This document shows positions 27,001-35,950 of a stretch of DNA of 64,000 nt, piece by piece. Below the pieces are notes generated by a model. The model was not told the origin of the DNA. It saw only the letters and a list, made by a program, of their open reading frames with translations, and ran no database searches. The stretch's first letter is position 1. Every line of letters starts with the position of its first letter. Source of the stretch: Saccharothrix espanaensis DSM 44229 (GTDB lineage Bacteria > Actinomycetota > Actinomycetes > Mycobacteriales > Pseudonocardiaceae); contig NC_019673.1 in assembly GCF_000328705.1 (NCBI RefSeq), forward strand, positions 3,472,001 to 3,536,000, in the 5' to 3' direction. A program made the translations under genes and the position numbers.

Positions 27001-30000
27001 GGTAGGCGTCCTCGCCGGTGATCCGGTCGACCTGCTCCTGGGTGAGCCGCGCCAGCGGGAAGTCCGAGGGCGTCCGCCCGCCCGCGCCCGGCTCCGCGCA
27101 GTGCGCCAGGATCGCCCGCAACGCCACCGCGAACGCCTCGGCGAGCCGCTCGACCGTGGCGTCGTCGTGCACGGCGGAGCTGTAGTACCAGGAGAACTCC
27201 AACCGGTCGTCCTGCACCTTGCCGACGACGTCGAGCAGGTGCGGGCGCGGCATGTCCGGGTCCGCCAGCAGGTCGAGGTCCCGCTGACCGGTGAACCGCC
27301 CCAGGTAGTTGAAGCTCACCGCCGGGTCGCACCCCGGGCCGTCCGCCAGGTAGCGCAGCGCCCCGTACCCGACGCCGCGCCCCGGAACGGCCCGCAACTG
27401 CTCCTTGATCGACTTCAACGCCGAACCCCAGTCGCGCGGAACCTCCAGCGCCACCGGGAAGACCGTGGTGAACCAGCCGACCGTGCGGGACAGGTCGACG
27501 TCGTCGAACAGCTCCTCGCGCCCGTGCCCCTCCAGGTCGACCAGCACCCGGTCCCGACCGGTCCAGTCCGCCAGCACGCGCCCCAGCGCGGTCAGCAGGA
27601 CGTCGTTGACCTGCGTGTGGTAGACCTCCGGCACGTCACGCAGCAGCGCCGAGGTCTCCGCCTCGGTCAACCGCACGCCCACCTCACGCGTCGTGGCGAA
27701 CGTGTTCGCCCCGTCCCGGTCGACCGGGACCCCGTCACCGGACACCGCCGACCAGTAGGGCAGCTCGTCAGCGAACCCCCCAGCCACCGCGTGACCGTGC
27801 AACCTCCGAGCCCAGTCCCGGAAAGAGGTGGTCTTGGGTCCGATGTGGACCGGCGATCCCTCCACCACCTGCCGATAAGCCGTCATCAGATCCTCGGACA
27901 GGATCCGCCACGACACCCCGTCCACCACCAAGTGGTGCGCCACCAGCAGAACCGACCGCGCACCGAGCACCTCGGCCCGCAGCAACGGCTTCCCGTACCC
28001 GACCGCCTCGTTGAACTGCCGATCACCGTCGAACCGCATCCGCAACGCGTCGTGGTGGGCGATCAACGCCTCGACCGCCACCTTCACCGCGCCGACGTCC
28101 AAGTCACTGTCGAAGTCCACGACCAACGTCTGGTCGAACAACGTGGATCCGGTGCCCACGAACCACTTCTGGATCGGCGTGAGCGGGGCGTCGCCGGTGA
28201 CCGCTCCCTGGTCCGTGACCGGCGGCAGGTCCCGCCGCACGTGCGGAGCCAGCGCCGCGATCGTCTGGTGGGCGAAGATGTCCCGCGAGGTCAGCACCAA
28301 CCCGGCCTGCCGGGCCCGCGTGACGACCTGGATACCCAGGATCGAGTCCCCGCCCAGCGCGAAGAAGTTGTCCCGCACCCCGACCCGCGCCGCACCCAGG
28401 ACCTCGGCGAAGATGCCGGCCAGCGTGGCCTCCACCGGCGTGCGCGGCGCGACGTAGACCCGAGGCTCCTCCGGCGGGGCGGGCAGATTGTCCCGGTCGA
28501 GCCGGGCCAGCCCCACGAACGTCGTGGGCACGCTGTGGGCCGGCAGCACCTGAGCCAGGAAGCCCTGCAACGCGGCGGGGTTCACCTCCGGCGTCACGTA
28601 CGCCACCAGCCGCCGGTCGGTCGCCACGACCGCCGCGTCGGTCACCTCGTGGTGCCGCCGCAGTGCCTCCTCGACGGCCTTCGGGTCGACCCGCACGCCG
28701 CGCACCCGGACCGTGTCGTCCGGCGGGAAGTCCAACGCCACCAGCCGCCGCAACTCGCGATCGGGGTCCTCGACGACGTCGTGCAGCAACGTCTCCAGGT
28801 CGTCCGCCAGCACCTCGACCGTCGAGAGGTCGAACAGGTCGGTGTTGTACTCGATCGTCAGGGCCAGCGAGTCATCACGCGGCCAGAACTCCACCACCAG
28901 GTCGAACCGCGCGTTCGGGCGCGGCAGGTCGTGCTCGGCCACCACGAGATCGCCGAACCGGCCGTCGCGCACCAACGGCGGCTGCAACGCCACGACAGCC
29001 TGCACCAACGGCGTGCGGCTGGGGTCCGGGTCCACGCCGACCTCCGCCACCACCCGGTCGAACGGCACGTCGTCGTGCGCGAACGCCTCCAGCACGGTGT
29101 CCCGGACGTGGTCCAGGAACCCGGTGAACGGCAACTCGGGGTCGACCCACGACCGCAGCACCAGCGTGCGCACGAAGAAACCGACCGCGCGCTCCAGATC
29201 CGCGTGGTCCCGCCCGGACGTCACCGTGCCCAGCACGATGTCCCGCTGCCGGCTGCGTGCCGACAACAACACCTGCACCGCGGCCGTCAAGGTCATGAAC
29301 AGGGTGGCGTCGTGCGCCCGCCCGACTCCGGCCAACCGCGCGACCAGGTCGGCCCGCAGCGGCCGCCGCAACACCGCTCCCGCCGAACTCCGCAACGCCG
29401 GCCGAGGCCGATCGGTCCGCAGGTCCAGCGCCTCCAGGCCGGCCAGCTTCGTCCGCCAGTACGCCACGTCCCCGACCGGTCGAGCCGCGTCCCACACCGC
29501 GAAGTCGGGGTACTGCGCCGTGACCGAGGGAGGCTCCTCCCCGGCGTACAGCGCGGCCAGCTCCTCCACCAGCACCCCGACAGACCAACCATCGGTCACG
29601 ATGTGGTGCTGCACCAGCACCAGGACATGCTCATCGGACCCCGAAGCCGTCAGCACGGCCCGCGTCAACGGCCCTTGCCGAAGGTCGAACGGCACCGCCA
29701 GGTCCTGCGCGTCCCCGACAACCAACGGTATGGATCCCTGTGCCGCGACAACCTGCACCGGCACACCGTCCACGACGTCGAACGTCGTCCGCAGCGCGTC
29801 GTGCCGCTGTGCCAACGCATCCAACGCCCCGGCCAACCGAGGCACGTCCAGCGCCCCGGTCAACCGCAACCCGACAGCCGTGTTCTGCTCCGCCGTGCCG
29901 TCCAACGAGAACAACCGACGTTGCGCCGGCGACAACGGCAACGCCTGCCCGCGCGGCACCCGAGGTATCGGCGAGTGCACGGGCAGCGCCAGCGCCAACG

Positions 30001-31597
30001 CCTCCACCGTCCGGTGCTGGAACATCGCCCGCACCGGCAACCCGCCGAGGCGTCCCAACGCCCGCACGGCCAGGATGGAATCCCCGCCCAGCGCGAAGAA
30101 GTCGTCCTGCGCGCCGACGTGCTCGACACCGAGCACGTCCGCCCACACCTCGGCGACCCGCCGCTCCTCCTCGGTGCGAGGCGCGACGAAGTCCTCCGGA
30201 ACCTCGCCCACGACCGGAGCCGGCAACGCCGCCCGGTCCAGCTTCCCGTTGGGTGTCAACGGGAACGCGTCGAGCTCGACGAACGCCGACGGCACCAGGT
30301 AGTCGGGCAGCGTGGCCGCCAGGCCCTCCCGCAACCCGTCCGTCGACCCCACCACGTACGCGACCAGCCGCTTCGGCTCGTCCCGGGGCACCACCACGAC
30401 CTGGCGCACACCGGGGAACCCCGCCAGCACCGCCTCGATCTCGCCCGGCTCCACCCGGAACCCGCGGATCTTGACCTGGTGGTCGGCCCGCCCGACGAAG
30501 TCCATCGTGCCGTCCGCCGACCGCCGCACCACGTCGCCGGTCCGGTACATCCGCGACCCGGGCGGCCCGTACGGGTCCGCCACGAACCGCGACGCCGTCA
30601 ACCCCGGCCGCCCCAGGTACCCGCGGGCCAACCCGAGCCCGGTGACGTACAACTCGCCCTCGTCGCACGCCGTGAGGTCCGCGTCCAACACGCGGACCAC
30701 CGTGCCCGGGATCGCCTTCCCGATCGGCGGCGACGCCCCGCCGGGAACCAGCGCCTCGCTCCACGACGTGACCACGGTCGACTCGGTCGGCCCGTAGGCG
30801 TTGATCATCCGTCGCCCCGGCGCCCACTGCTCCACCAGGTCCGCCGAGCACGCGTCGCCGCCGACGATCAACGTCCGGAAGCGGGGCAGGGCCCGCCGCG
30901 GCACCGTGGCCAGCGCGACCGGCGGGATCAGCGCGTGGGTCACGCCGAACTCCTCGATCACGTCCGCGAGCTGGTCGCCCAGCAGCGGCCCCTCCGGCGG
31001 GACGACCAACGCGGCCCCGGCGGGCAGCGCCATGCACAGCTCCAGCACCGACGCGTCGAAGCTGGGGGAGGAGAACTGGAGCACCCGGTCACCGGGCCGC
31101 ACGTCGAAGTGCAGCACCTCCGCCGCCGAGAACGCCGGCAGCCCCCGGTGCGTGACCACGACCCCCTTCGGCCGCCCCGTCGAGCCGGACGTGTAGATCA
31201 CGTACGCCGGCTGGTCGGCGGAGATCTCCACCCCCGGGTCGACGTCCGGCCACCCGCCCACGTCGACCGGCCCGTCGATCACCAGCAGCGGCTGGGCGTC
31301 GTCGACCATGAACGAGATCCGCTCCGCCGGGTAGGCGGGATCGACCGGCAGGTAGGCCGCGCCGGTCTTGAGCACCGCGAGCCGCGCCACGACGTTGTCC
31401 ACCGAGCGCGGCAGGGCGACCGCGACCACCTGTTCCGCGCGGGCGCCCTTCGCGATGAGCAGGTGGGCGAGCCGGTTGGCCCGCGCCTCCAGTTCGCTGT
31501 AGGTGACCGTCTCCGTCGCGGAGACGATCGCCGGCGCGTCAGGTGAGCACGCGACCCGCGCGCTCACCAGTCTCGGCAGGTTTTGGGCAGACGTCAT
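24038..31597 (-). CDS. NRPS-1: starter A-T, A-truncated module, Thr module
   Basis: This 2519-aa synthetase begins directly with an A domain (TSGST 136-140, Lys452), with no starter C domain, so the peptide keeps a free amino end. T1 follows (Ser507). Module 2 has an L-type C domain (HHIVTDG 664-670), only the last part of an A domain (about 957-1045), T2 (Ser1085) and E (HHLVVDG 1221-1227). Module 3 has a D-accepting C domain (HHVLLDG 1663-1669), an A domain (TSGST 2097-2101, Lys2411) and T3 (Ser2467). The module 3 pocket reads DFWNIGMVHK, the classical Thr code. The A1 pocket reads DALLIGAVVK, close to one of the Tyr codes but not assigned with confidence. The ATG at 31597 lies 74 bases after the thioesterase stop, with an AGGAAAGG site about 11 bases upstream. 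Confidence 0.97.
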   Translation of the reverse strand: MTSAQNLPRLVSARVACSPDAPAIVSATETVTYSELEARANRLAHLLIAKGARAEQVVAVALPRSVDNVVARLAVLKTGAAYLPVDPAYPAERISFMVDDAQPLLVIDGPVDVGGWPDVDPGVEISADQPAYVIYTSGSTGRPKGVVVTHRGLPAFSAAEVLHFDVRPGDRVLQFSSPSFDASVLELCMALPAGAALVVPPEGPLLGDQLADVIEEFGVTHALIPPVALATVPRRALPRFRTLIVGGDACSADLVEQWAPGRRMINAYGPTESTVVTSWSEALVPGGASPPIGKAIPGTVVRVLDADLTACDEGELYVTGLGLARGYLGRPGLTASRFVADPYGPPGSRMYRTGDVVRRSADGTMDFVGRADHQVKIRGFRVEPGEIEAVLAGFPGVRQVVVVPRDEPKRLVAYVVGSTDGLREGLAATLPDYLVPSAFVELDAFPLTPNGKLDRAALPAPVVGEVPEDFVAPRTEEERRVAEVWADVLGVEHVGAQDDFFALGGDSILAVRALGRLGGLPVRAMFQHRTVEALALALPVHSPIPRVPRGQALPLSPAQRRLFSLDGTAEQNTAVGLRLTGALDVPRLAGALDALAQRHDALRTTFDVVDGVPVQVVAAQGSIPLVVGDAQDLAVPFDLRQGPLTRAVLTASGSDEHVLVLVQHHIVTDGWSVGVLVEELAALYAGEEPPSVTAQYPDFAVWDAARPVGDVAYWRTKLAGLEALDLRTDRPRPALRSSAGAVLRRPLRADLVARLAGVGRAHDATLFMTLTAAVQVLLSARSRQRDIVLGTVTSGRDHADLERAVGFFVRTLVLRSWVDPELPFTGFLDHVRDTVLEAFAHDDVPFDRVVAEVGVDPDPSRTPLVQAVVALQPPLVRDGRFGDLVVAEHDLPRPNARFDLVVEFWPRDDSLALTIEYNTDLFDLSTVEVLADDLETLLHDVVEDPDRELRRLVALDFPPDDTVRVRGVRVDPKAVEEALRRHHEVTDAAVVATDRRLVAYVTPEVNPAALQGFLAQVLPAHSVPTTFVGLARLDRDNLPAPPEEPRVYVAPRTPVEATLAGIFAEVLGAARVGVRDNFFALGGDSILGIQVVTRARQAGLVLTSRDIFAHQTIAALAPHVRRDLPPVTDQGAVTGDAPLTPIQKWFVGTGSTLFDQTLVVDFDSDLDVGAVKVAVEALIAHHDALRMRFDGDRQFNEAVGYGKPLLRAEVLGARSVLLVAHHLVVDGVSWRILSEDLMTAYRQVVEGSPVHIGPKTTSFRDWARRLHGHAVAGGFADELPYWSAVSGDGVPVDRDGANTFATTREVGVRLTEAETSALLRDVPEVYHTQVNDVLLTALGRVLADWTGRDRVLVDLEGHGREELFDDVDLSRTVGWFTTVFPVALEVPRDWGSALKSIKEQLRAVPGRGVGYGALRYLADGPGCDPAVSFNYLGRFTGQRDLDLLADPDMPRPHLLDVVGKVQDDRLEFSWYYSSAVHDDATVERLAEAFAVALRAILAHCAEPGAGGRTPSDFPLARLTQEQVDRITGEDAYPLTPMQAGMVFHGLGEQGVYFQQTTFVVDGVPDSGAFAAAWQRVVDRTPVLRSSVLWEDVREPLQVVHERAEVPFTFLDWSGLDETERAARLTALLAQDKAAGIDLGVAPLMRVAIVRLSAESVRVLWTFHHVLLDGWSVFQVLSDVLGEPAERRPFRDYVAWLAAQDDQAAERHWRQVLGSFDSPTPLPADRPGTGSATSSARLSVELTEADSARLYEFARAHRVTPSAIVQGAWALLLARSSGQRDVCFGATVSGRPPDLPGVDAITGIFINTLPVRVQVDGARPVADWLRDLQAAQAESRRFEHVPLTSLQAWSGVEAGTGLFDSAVIFENYPADLADGMGLRELEAVEMTSFPLSATVYPADRLGVLLGYEPAMFDADTVARLGERLTTLLVGLVADPDRPVARVPWLSEAERRQVLVEWNGQAAGEPSSTIPELFAAQAARTPDAAAVTFEGVSLTYRQVDERANQLAHHLVGLGAGPERFVALVLPRSADLVVAVLAVLKAGAAYLPIDPAYPADRIAGTIADAKPVAVLDAMPDVSGCPVVAPDVRLTPDNAAYVIYTSGSTGRPKGVVIPHGNVIRLFSATSHWFGFGENDVWTLFHSYAFDFSVWELWGPLLHGGRLVVVPYEISRSPAEFARLLRDEGVTVLNQTPSAFYQLVPEQPDPRYVIFGGEALDLHKVKDWQGSGALINMYGITETTVHVTYTEADGSIGEPIPDLRVYVLDDDLEPVPPGVTGELYVAGPGLARGYLDRPGLTASRFLANPYGTAGTRMYRTGDLGKWLNGKLHYLGRADQQVKIRGFRIELGEIETVLGAHPAVAQVVVLEQEQRLVAYYVPNGDVQVSELRGHASSALPEHMVPTAFVALDRLPLNANGKLDRVALPAPERDAVTSTEYVAPRTETEEAIAAIWADELDVDRVGVEDSFFALGGDSIRSLRITSRTKAAFAVELSPRDVLTARTVSCLADLVEDLVLADLEALIDREA
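28457..28729 (-). other. Remnant of an adenylation domain in NRPS-1 module 2
   Basis: Between the C domain and T2 of module 2 there are only about 90 residues of A-domain sequence. They match the C-terminal lid: [17 protein letters not shown] parallels the usual [17 protein letters not shown], and the DRDNLPAP tail parallels [10 protein letters not shown]. The roughly 400-residue core with the ATP and substrate sites (motifs A1-A7) is absent. The catalytic A10 lysine is missing too, since the stretch before LDR reads LAR instead of NGK. The reading frame is intact, so this looks like a clean in-frame deletion. Confidence 0.93.
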
Positions 31598-31671
31598 CGC
31601 GAGCAGAGCCTTTCCTGGGTTGGTGCCGGGCCGCCGCTTACCCGCGACGAAGGACGTTCAAACGTGATTCT

Positions 31672-32937
31672 TCAGACCATTTCCGGGACCCGTCGGCGGG
31701 CCAGCCGGCCACCGATCTGGATCCACTGGATGCCGCCCCCGCGGGGGTCCCGCAGGAAACGGCCGGTCTGACTGGTGTCGCCGGTGTCGGAATCCCGCAT
31801 CGCGAACACCAGCCCGTCGAACATCGACAGGTCCGCGAACGGCTCGCCGTCCACCGTGAGCTTGAGCACTTCCCGCTCCGTGGGCTGCACCGAATACTCG
31901 ACATCACCGTTGACGAAGCTCCCGGTGCAGTCCTCCGGCGGCGTGATCGGGTCCCGCAGGGTGCCCAGCCCGTCGTAATCGCCGACCGGCAGACCGGCCT
32001 CCGCGAATTCCGGCACCAGGTCCCGCCACAAGGCGAACCCGCTGCTCCCGTTGGTGGTGAGCGCCACCACGGTGCCGTCCTCGGGATTGATCCGGAGGTG
32101 GCAGGAGGTGCCGTCGGCGGTGCCGTCGTGGCCGACCCAGGCCACCCCGTCGCGTTCGTAGAGCGCGAGCCCCAGCCCCCAGCCGTCGGCCATCCCGAAG
32201 GGTTCGGCGTGCCGTACGGGGGTCCGCATCAGCGCCAGGTCCGCCTCGTCCACGAGGTGCGGTGGCGTGCCCGCCAGCATGCGGCCGAACGTCACCAGGT
32301 CGGTGGCGCTGGCGGCGAGCGCGCCGGCCGGCGCGTCGACGAGTTCGAGCGACTGGCGCACCGGGACGACCCGGCGCTGCGGCAGGTTGACCGCGTGCCC
32401 GCTGACCACGCCGCGGTCCGCCTCGGGCCCCACGGTGAAGTGCGGGCGCAACCCCAACGGGCGCAGCAGGACCGCGTCCACGGCTTCCCACCAGGACATT
32501 CCCGTCGCCACCTCGATCAGGTGGCCGACCAGGACGTAGCCGATGTTGGAGTAGGAGAAGCCCGCGCCGGGGCTGTGCAGCGGGACCAGCGTGCGGCCCG
32601 CCTCCAGCGCGTGACGGCGCAGCGAGGTGGTGCGGACGTCGTCCGGGTCGGACGGGAGCCCGCCCGTGTGGCTGAGCAGGTGGCGCAGCGTCAGCGGGTG
32701 TTCGACGTCGGGCAGGGGGGTGTCGAGGTCGAGGTCTCCGTCCGAGACGAGGGTCATGGCGACGGTCGCGGTGAACGTCTTGGTGATCGAGCCGATCGGC
32801 ACGGCCGCGTCCGCGGGCAGGCCGACCGAGGTCGTCCAGAGGCCGGCACCGGGTCGGTGGACGGCCAGCTGCGCGCCGGGCACGAGGTGGTCGCGCACGA
32901 GTCCGGCTAATCGTCGCGCGAGGTGATCGGTATCCAT
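31672..32937 (-). CDS. PBP-type thioesterase / serine hydrolase (SurE-like)
   Basis: This 421-aa protein has the penicillin-binding protein/class C beta-lactamase fold. The nucleophile motif SITK is at residues 50-53, YSN at 129-131 and the third motif HDG at 270-272. Stand-alone enzymes of this type (SurE of surugamide synthesis is the model) release and cyclise peptides from synthetases that lack a thioesterase and end in an epimerase, as NRPS-2 does. It is the first gene of the operon, 74 bases ahead of NRPS-1. The ATG at 32937 has an AAGGA site six bases upstream. A longer frame to 33024 lacks a ribosome site and adds no recognisable sequence. A self-resistance beta-lactamase or D-aminopeptidase is possible, but the context favours the cyclase. 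No signal peptide is seen, consistent with action in the cytoplasm. Confidence 0.9.
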   Translation of the reverse strand: MDTDHLARRLAGLVRDHLVPGAQLAVHRPGAGLWTTSVGLPADAAVPIGSITKTFTATVAMTLVSDGDLDLDTPLPDVEHPLTLRHLLSHTGGLPSDPDDVRTTSLRRHALEAGRTLVPLHSPGAGFSYSNIGYVLVGHLIEVATGMSWWEAVDAVLLRPLGLRPHFTVGPEADRGVVSGHAVNLPQRRVVPVRQSLELVDAPAGALAASATDLVTFGRMLAGTPPHLVDEADLALMRTPVRHAEPFGMADGWGLGLALYERDGVAWVGHDGTADGTSCHLRINPEDGTVVALTTNGSSGFALWRDLVPEFAEAGLPVGDYDGLGTLRDPITPPEDCTGSFVNGDVEYSVQPTEREVLKLTVDGEPFADLSMFDGLVFAMRDSDTGDTSQTGRFLRDPRGGGIQWIQIGGRLARRRVPEMV

Positions 32938-33299
32938 CGAAGGTCCTTTACAGGAATGAGCCCATTCGGCTTCGATCCAAGTTGACGGCCGTTCCAGGAT
33001 CATCGCGACCGCCAAACGGAGCATCTGCGGAATATAGATTCCCCGGTTTGTCGAGACGTAACCACGCGTTCTTGGATTGATCTCCGCGGTTCACTCGAAC
33101 GGCCTGGTTTGGACCAGTCAGTTCCGTAATGAGGGGACGTTTGCGAGGATTATTCGCACTCGCCTGGCATGGAGTTCTGTCAACGGGTAATCTGACCACA
33201 GGGTAACCCGCCGAAGGCTATTCAACCCAGCCCGGGGGTATTTCCGAAGATATCTCCAAGATCCCGTAACCAAAGCTCCACGGCCTCGTTTGCCGGATG
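32938..33299 (-). promoter_or_regulatory. Likely promoter and operator region of the NRPS operon
   Basis: This 362-base gap precedes the thioesterase gene and is less GC-rich than its surroundings. It holds two short palindromes that look like operators: GGAATATAGATTCC at 33029-33042 and CTGGTTTGGACCAG at 33104-33117. On the - strand the first contains a TATATT box, and a TTGACA box occurs at 33178-33183, but no pair with normal -35/-10 spacing is clear. The start site is not assigned. No gene is seen in it. Confidence 0.45.
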
Positions 33300-34073
33300 T
33301 CAGCCGTGCTCCCGCGAAGTGACCCGCCGGTAGTGCCGAGCGGCCCGCACCCGGTTCCCGCAACCGGGCGAGCACCATTCACGTCGAGGGTGGTCCTTCA
33401 CGAAGTAGAGGACGCACCCCGGCGCGTAGCAGGCCCGCAGCAGCGACCGCCGCTCCCCGCCGAACAGCTCGACGCCCTCCGCGGCGATCGCCGCCAACAC
33501 CCGGACGACCCCCGGCGCGGCACTGGCGGTGCGTCGAACAAGCTCCCCGCCCACCACCTCAAGCTGCGGCCAAGCCGCCGTCTGCCGCACGGCCGCGTTC
33601 ACCTCGGCGACCGCCCGCGCAAGATCACGGTCGCCCGAAACGTCCCGAGTGTCTTCCGTCACGACTCCGGCAAGATCCCGCAACGCCCGCCGCAACCCCC
33701 GAAACGCCTCAAGATCACACTCACCCACGTGGCCAACATCACCGCCAGCCACACCGGTCTCCCCGGCAACACCGGTTTCCTCGGCCGTGTCCCTCGCCAG
33801 GCCGACCCGAGAAGCTTCACCACCACGGCCACCTTCGCCCACCCGGCGGGCCTCACCACCACCGTCAACCCCATCGCCCCTGCCGACCCCGCCGCCACCT
33901 TCAGCCCCGCCGCCGGCGAGGTCGGCGGTGGCGACGCCGTCACCTTCAGCCCCGCCCGCACCTCGAAGCCACGCGACAAGACCGTCCACAGACGACAGGT
34001 CATCGTGCACACCTGACCGGTCCGCCCAGATGGTGTTCATGAGTCGGACGGGACGAGGCTCGTTGGGCGACAC
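33300..34073 (-). CDS. CGNR zinc-finger regulator with a low-complexity insert
   Basis: This 257-aa protein ends in a CGNR zinc finger: CYAPGC, about 16 residues, then WCSPGCGNRVRAARHYRR. It starts with the conserved PVRLMNTIWADR segment of the ABATE domain, so it is a probable DNA-binding stress regulator. The GTG at 34073 was chosen because known members start just before this segment. An upstream GTG at 34130 would give 19 extra non-family residues. Between the two family blocks (about residues 40-120) there is a Gly/Ala/Glu/Val-rich stretch that is not part of the family and looks like an expanded loop. The gene is divergent from a DUF1348 gene, a common pairing. Confidence 0.85.
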   Translation of the reverse strand: MSPNEPRPVRLMNTIWADRSGVHDDLSSVDGLVAWLRGAGGAEGDGVATADLAGGGAEGGGGVGRGDGVDGGGEARRVGEGGRGGEASRVGLARDTAEETGVAGETGVAGGDVGHVGECDLEAFRGLRRALRDLAGVVTEDTRDVSGDRDLARAVAEVNAAVRQTAAWPQLEVVGGELVRRTASAAPGVVRVLAAIAAEGVELFGGERRSLLRACYAPGCVLYFVKDHPRREWCSPGCGNRVRAARHYRRVTSREHG

Positions 34074-34074
34074 A

Positions 34075-34120
34075 TCTAACGCTAACACGCACTTGCATCC
34101 GTTAGCATGTGGTTCTAACG
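34075..34120. promoter_or_regulatory. Repeat-rich operator between divergent genes
   Basis: The gap between the CGNR and DUF1348 starts contains an inverted repeat GCTAAC (34081-34086) and GTTAGC (34101-34106), flanked by direct repeats TCTAAC at 34075-34080 and TCTAACG at 34114-34120. The spacing and symmetry suggest binding sites for the neighbouring CGNR regulator acting on both promoters. That link is inferred. Confidence 0.5.
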
Positions 34121-34156
34121 TCAAAACCACTACTCAACCGTGAGAAGGATGCCGAC

Positions 34157-34591
34157 GTGACCCCGGTCCCACCGTTCGACGAAGACTCCGCCCGCCGCAA
34201 GGTCCGGGCGGCGCAGGACGCCTGGAACACCCGAGACCCGCACCGCGTGGCGGCGGCGTACACAGAGGACTCCTTGTGGCGCAACAGATCCGAGTTCGTG
34301 ACCGGCCGTCAGGAGATCATCGCCTTCCTCGCCCGCAAGTGGGAGCGCGAACACGAGTACGTTCTCCGCAAGTCACTCTGGGCTTGGACGCCCAACAGGA
34401 TCGCCGTCCGCTTCCAGTACGAGTGGCACGACGACGAAAGCCAGTGGTGGCGCAGTTACGGCAATGAGAACTGGGAGTTCGCCGAGAACGGCCTCATGCG
34501 CCGTCGGGAAGCCAGCATCAACGACGTCAAGATCGCCGAAGCCGATCGCCGAATCGATCCGAACTCAACCCACGACCTACCGCTCGAATAG
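34157..34591 (+). CDS. DUF1348 / NTF2-like protein
   Basis: This 144-aa protein matches the DUF1348 family, small alpha+beta barrel proteins of the SnoaL/NTF2 superfamily with no agreed activity. Family features are [17 protein letters not shown] near the N-terminus, [13 protein letters not shown], the [19 protein letters not shown] block and a C-terminal RREASINDV. The GTG at 34157 has a GAGAAGGA site seven bases upstream. A GTG at 34109 in the same frame lies inside the repeat-rich operator and was rejected. It is divergent from the CGNR regulator, which probably controls it. Confidence 0.85.
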   Translation: MTPVPPFDEDSARRKVRAAQDAWNTRDPHRVAAAYTEDSLWRNRSEFVTGRQEIIAFLARKWEREHEYVLRKSLWAWTPNRIAVRFQYEWHDDESQWWRSYGNENWEFAENGLMRRREASINDVKIAEADRRIDPNSTHDLPLE

Positions 34592-34621
34592 CACCGACTC
34601 GTCCCACTCAATACCCCTGCC

Positions 34622-34755
34622 GCGTCGTGTCATCCCCGTATGGCCCGCGCGCAGCGAACCGCGCTTGAGCAGTGAGTGCAAGCACGCCTTTCGCTTGCAC
34701 TCACTGCTCAAGGGTGGTTGTCTTCAGACCGGGCCGTACGGGGATGACACGACGC
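34622..34755. repeat. Nested pair of long inverted repeats
   Basis: Two inverted repeats sit one inside the other. The outer pair has 26-base arms (34622-34647 and 34730-34755) with one mismatch. The inner pair has perfect 20-base arms (34664-34683 and 34693-34712) with a nine-base loop. The whole element can fold into a two-part stem or cruciform. It starts 30 bases after the DUF1348 stop. It may end transcription, but it is far larger than a normal terminator, and no transposase or target duplication is visible. Confidence 0.9.
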
Positions 34756-34892
34756 CCACCGCACCAGTCATCCTTGGCGGCTCGCCCGTCCGGCGAGGAC
34801 TCTTTTAGCTTGTTTCCGCAGGTCACCCCGCCCGCTGCCTTGCCCAGCCCGGCCGCCGGCCCCCGATCACCATTATCCCACGCACCACCGAC

Positions 34893-34960
34893 AATTCGGC
34901 CGCCCACTCACACCCACACCACACCACACCGCACCACACCATACCCACACAACTATCACG
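34893..34960 (+). repeat. CA/CCA-rich low-complexity stretch
   Basis: The end of the 34592-34976 gap is a run of CACAC and ACCAC units with almost no G on the + strand. The rest of that gap, apart from the nested inverted repeat at 34622-34755, shows no gene. It lies just past the stop of the alarmone synthetase gene. Confidence 0.75.
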
Positions 34961-34976
34961 CGTGAACGCGCATCCG

Positions 34977-35591
34977 TCAGTCGCGCTGAACCTTCAAGTG
35001 CAGCGATTCCATTCGCGCATCCAATTCCGCCGCGATAGCCGCCGTGTTGGTGAGTTCGTCCACAAATCCGGCTGGCACCTGATCGTCGTACTTGTAGTAC
35101 AGCTTGTGCTCCAGCGTGGCCCAGAAGTCCATGGCTATGGTTCTCAACTGGACTTCCACCTTCACCTGCTCCACCCGGTCCGACAGGAACACCGGGATTC
35201 GCACGATCAGGTGCAGGCTCCGGTACCCGTTCGGTTTGGGTGTGGCGATGTAGTCCTTCGTCTTCAGGATCTCCACGTCGCTCTGCCGCGCCAGCATGTC
35301 CCGCACCCGGTACACGTCGGTCACGAACGGGCAGACCACTCGGACGCCGGCGACGTCGTCCAGGTGCTCCGCCGCCAACGCCAGGTCGGCCGGCAAACCC
35401 TTGCGGCGCAACTTGTCCAGGATCGCGTCGGGTCGCTTGACCCGTTGCGTGACGTGCTCGATCGGGTCGTGCCGGTGGACGAGGTCGAACTCCTCGCTGA
35501 GGATCCGGAGCTTCGTCATCAGCTCTTCGACCGCGAACTTGTAGACCAGGAGGGACCGCCGCAGCAGGTCATCCGCGACGCCGATGTCCAT
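34977..35591 (-). CDS. Small alarmone synthetase (RelA/SpoT domain)
   Basis: This 204-aa protein consists only of the (p)ppGpp synthetase domain, as in YjbM/YwaC-type small alarmone synthetases. It would transfer pyrophosphate from ATP to GTP or GDP as a stress signal. Visible motifs are RVKRPDAILDK near residue 50, DDVAGVRVVC near 78, the NGYRSLH substrate loop near 121-127 and VEVQLRT near 145. No HD hydrolase, TGS or ACT domain is present. The ATG at 35591 follows a weak GGGG site. The frame stays open upstream but has no family sequence there. It is divergent from the EamA gene. Confidence 0.92.
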   Translation of the reverse strand: MDIGVADDLLRRSLLVYKFAVEELMTKLRILSEEFDLVHRHDPIEHVTQRVKRPDAILDKLRRKGLPADLALAAEHLDDVAGVRVVCPFVTDVYRVRDMLARQSDVEILKTKDYIATPKPNGYRSLHLIVRIPVFLSDRVEQVKVEVQLRTIAMDFWATLEHKLYYKYDDQVPAGFVDELTNTAAIAAELDARMESLHLKVQRD

Positions 35592-35950
35592 GATCCCCAG
35601 AATACCGGCCCCGGGCTCCGCTACGATGCAGGTCGTGAACACCCACTGGCACGTCGTTCTCCCGCCGCCCGCGGCCTGACGGGCGCACCTGCGGCCTCGT
35701 CGGCGGCACCTCGCACAACCAGCTCCTTGAACAGCTACCGAGAGGCATCCCGGGCACAGCTCCCGAACAGCCTCACGTAGCAGCTCTCCGAGCGACCTTG
35801 CGTAGCAGCTGCCCGAGCATGCCCTGCGGAGCGGCTCCGCCGAGCGGTACTCAAGGTTGTTCACCCGACCTGTTCCGTCGAGCTGCCCACCTCACCGCCC
35901 CGTGCGCCCGTTCGCGACCTCGTCACTTCCGCGAACGGAGAACCGTACCC
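35592..35950. other. 359-base divergent intergenic region with degenerate repeats
   Basis: No convincing gene is seen. The region holds promoters for the alarmone synthetase and EamA genes. It contains an imperfect direct repeat of 18 bases, CGTAGCAGCT followed by CCGAGC, at 35776-35793 and 35801-35818 (16 of 18 identical), and further CAGCT-containing fragments just before it. Confidence 0.5.

Noticed and set aside
31672-33024. A start for the thioesterase at 33024
   Set aside because: The added 29 residues have no family sequence or ribosome site, while the ATG at 32937 has AAGGA at proper spacing.
33178-33183. TTGACA box as the -35 element of the NRPS promoter
   Set aside because: The nearest AT-rich -10-like box on the - strand is about 23 bases away, too far for a normal promoter.
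34622-34755. Nested inverted repeat as an insertion sequence
   Set aside because: There is no transposase gene and no visible target duplication; a non-autonomous element remains possible, so it is listed as a repeat.
34977-35864. A 295-aa form of the alarmone synthetase starting at 35864
   Set aside because: The extra N-terminus is Cys/Arg-rich, contains the degenerate repeats and does not match the family; the domain starts at the ATG at 35591.
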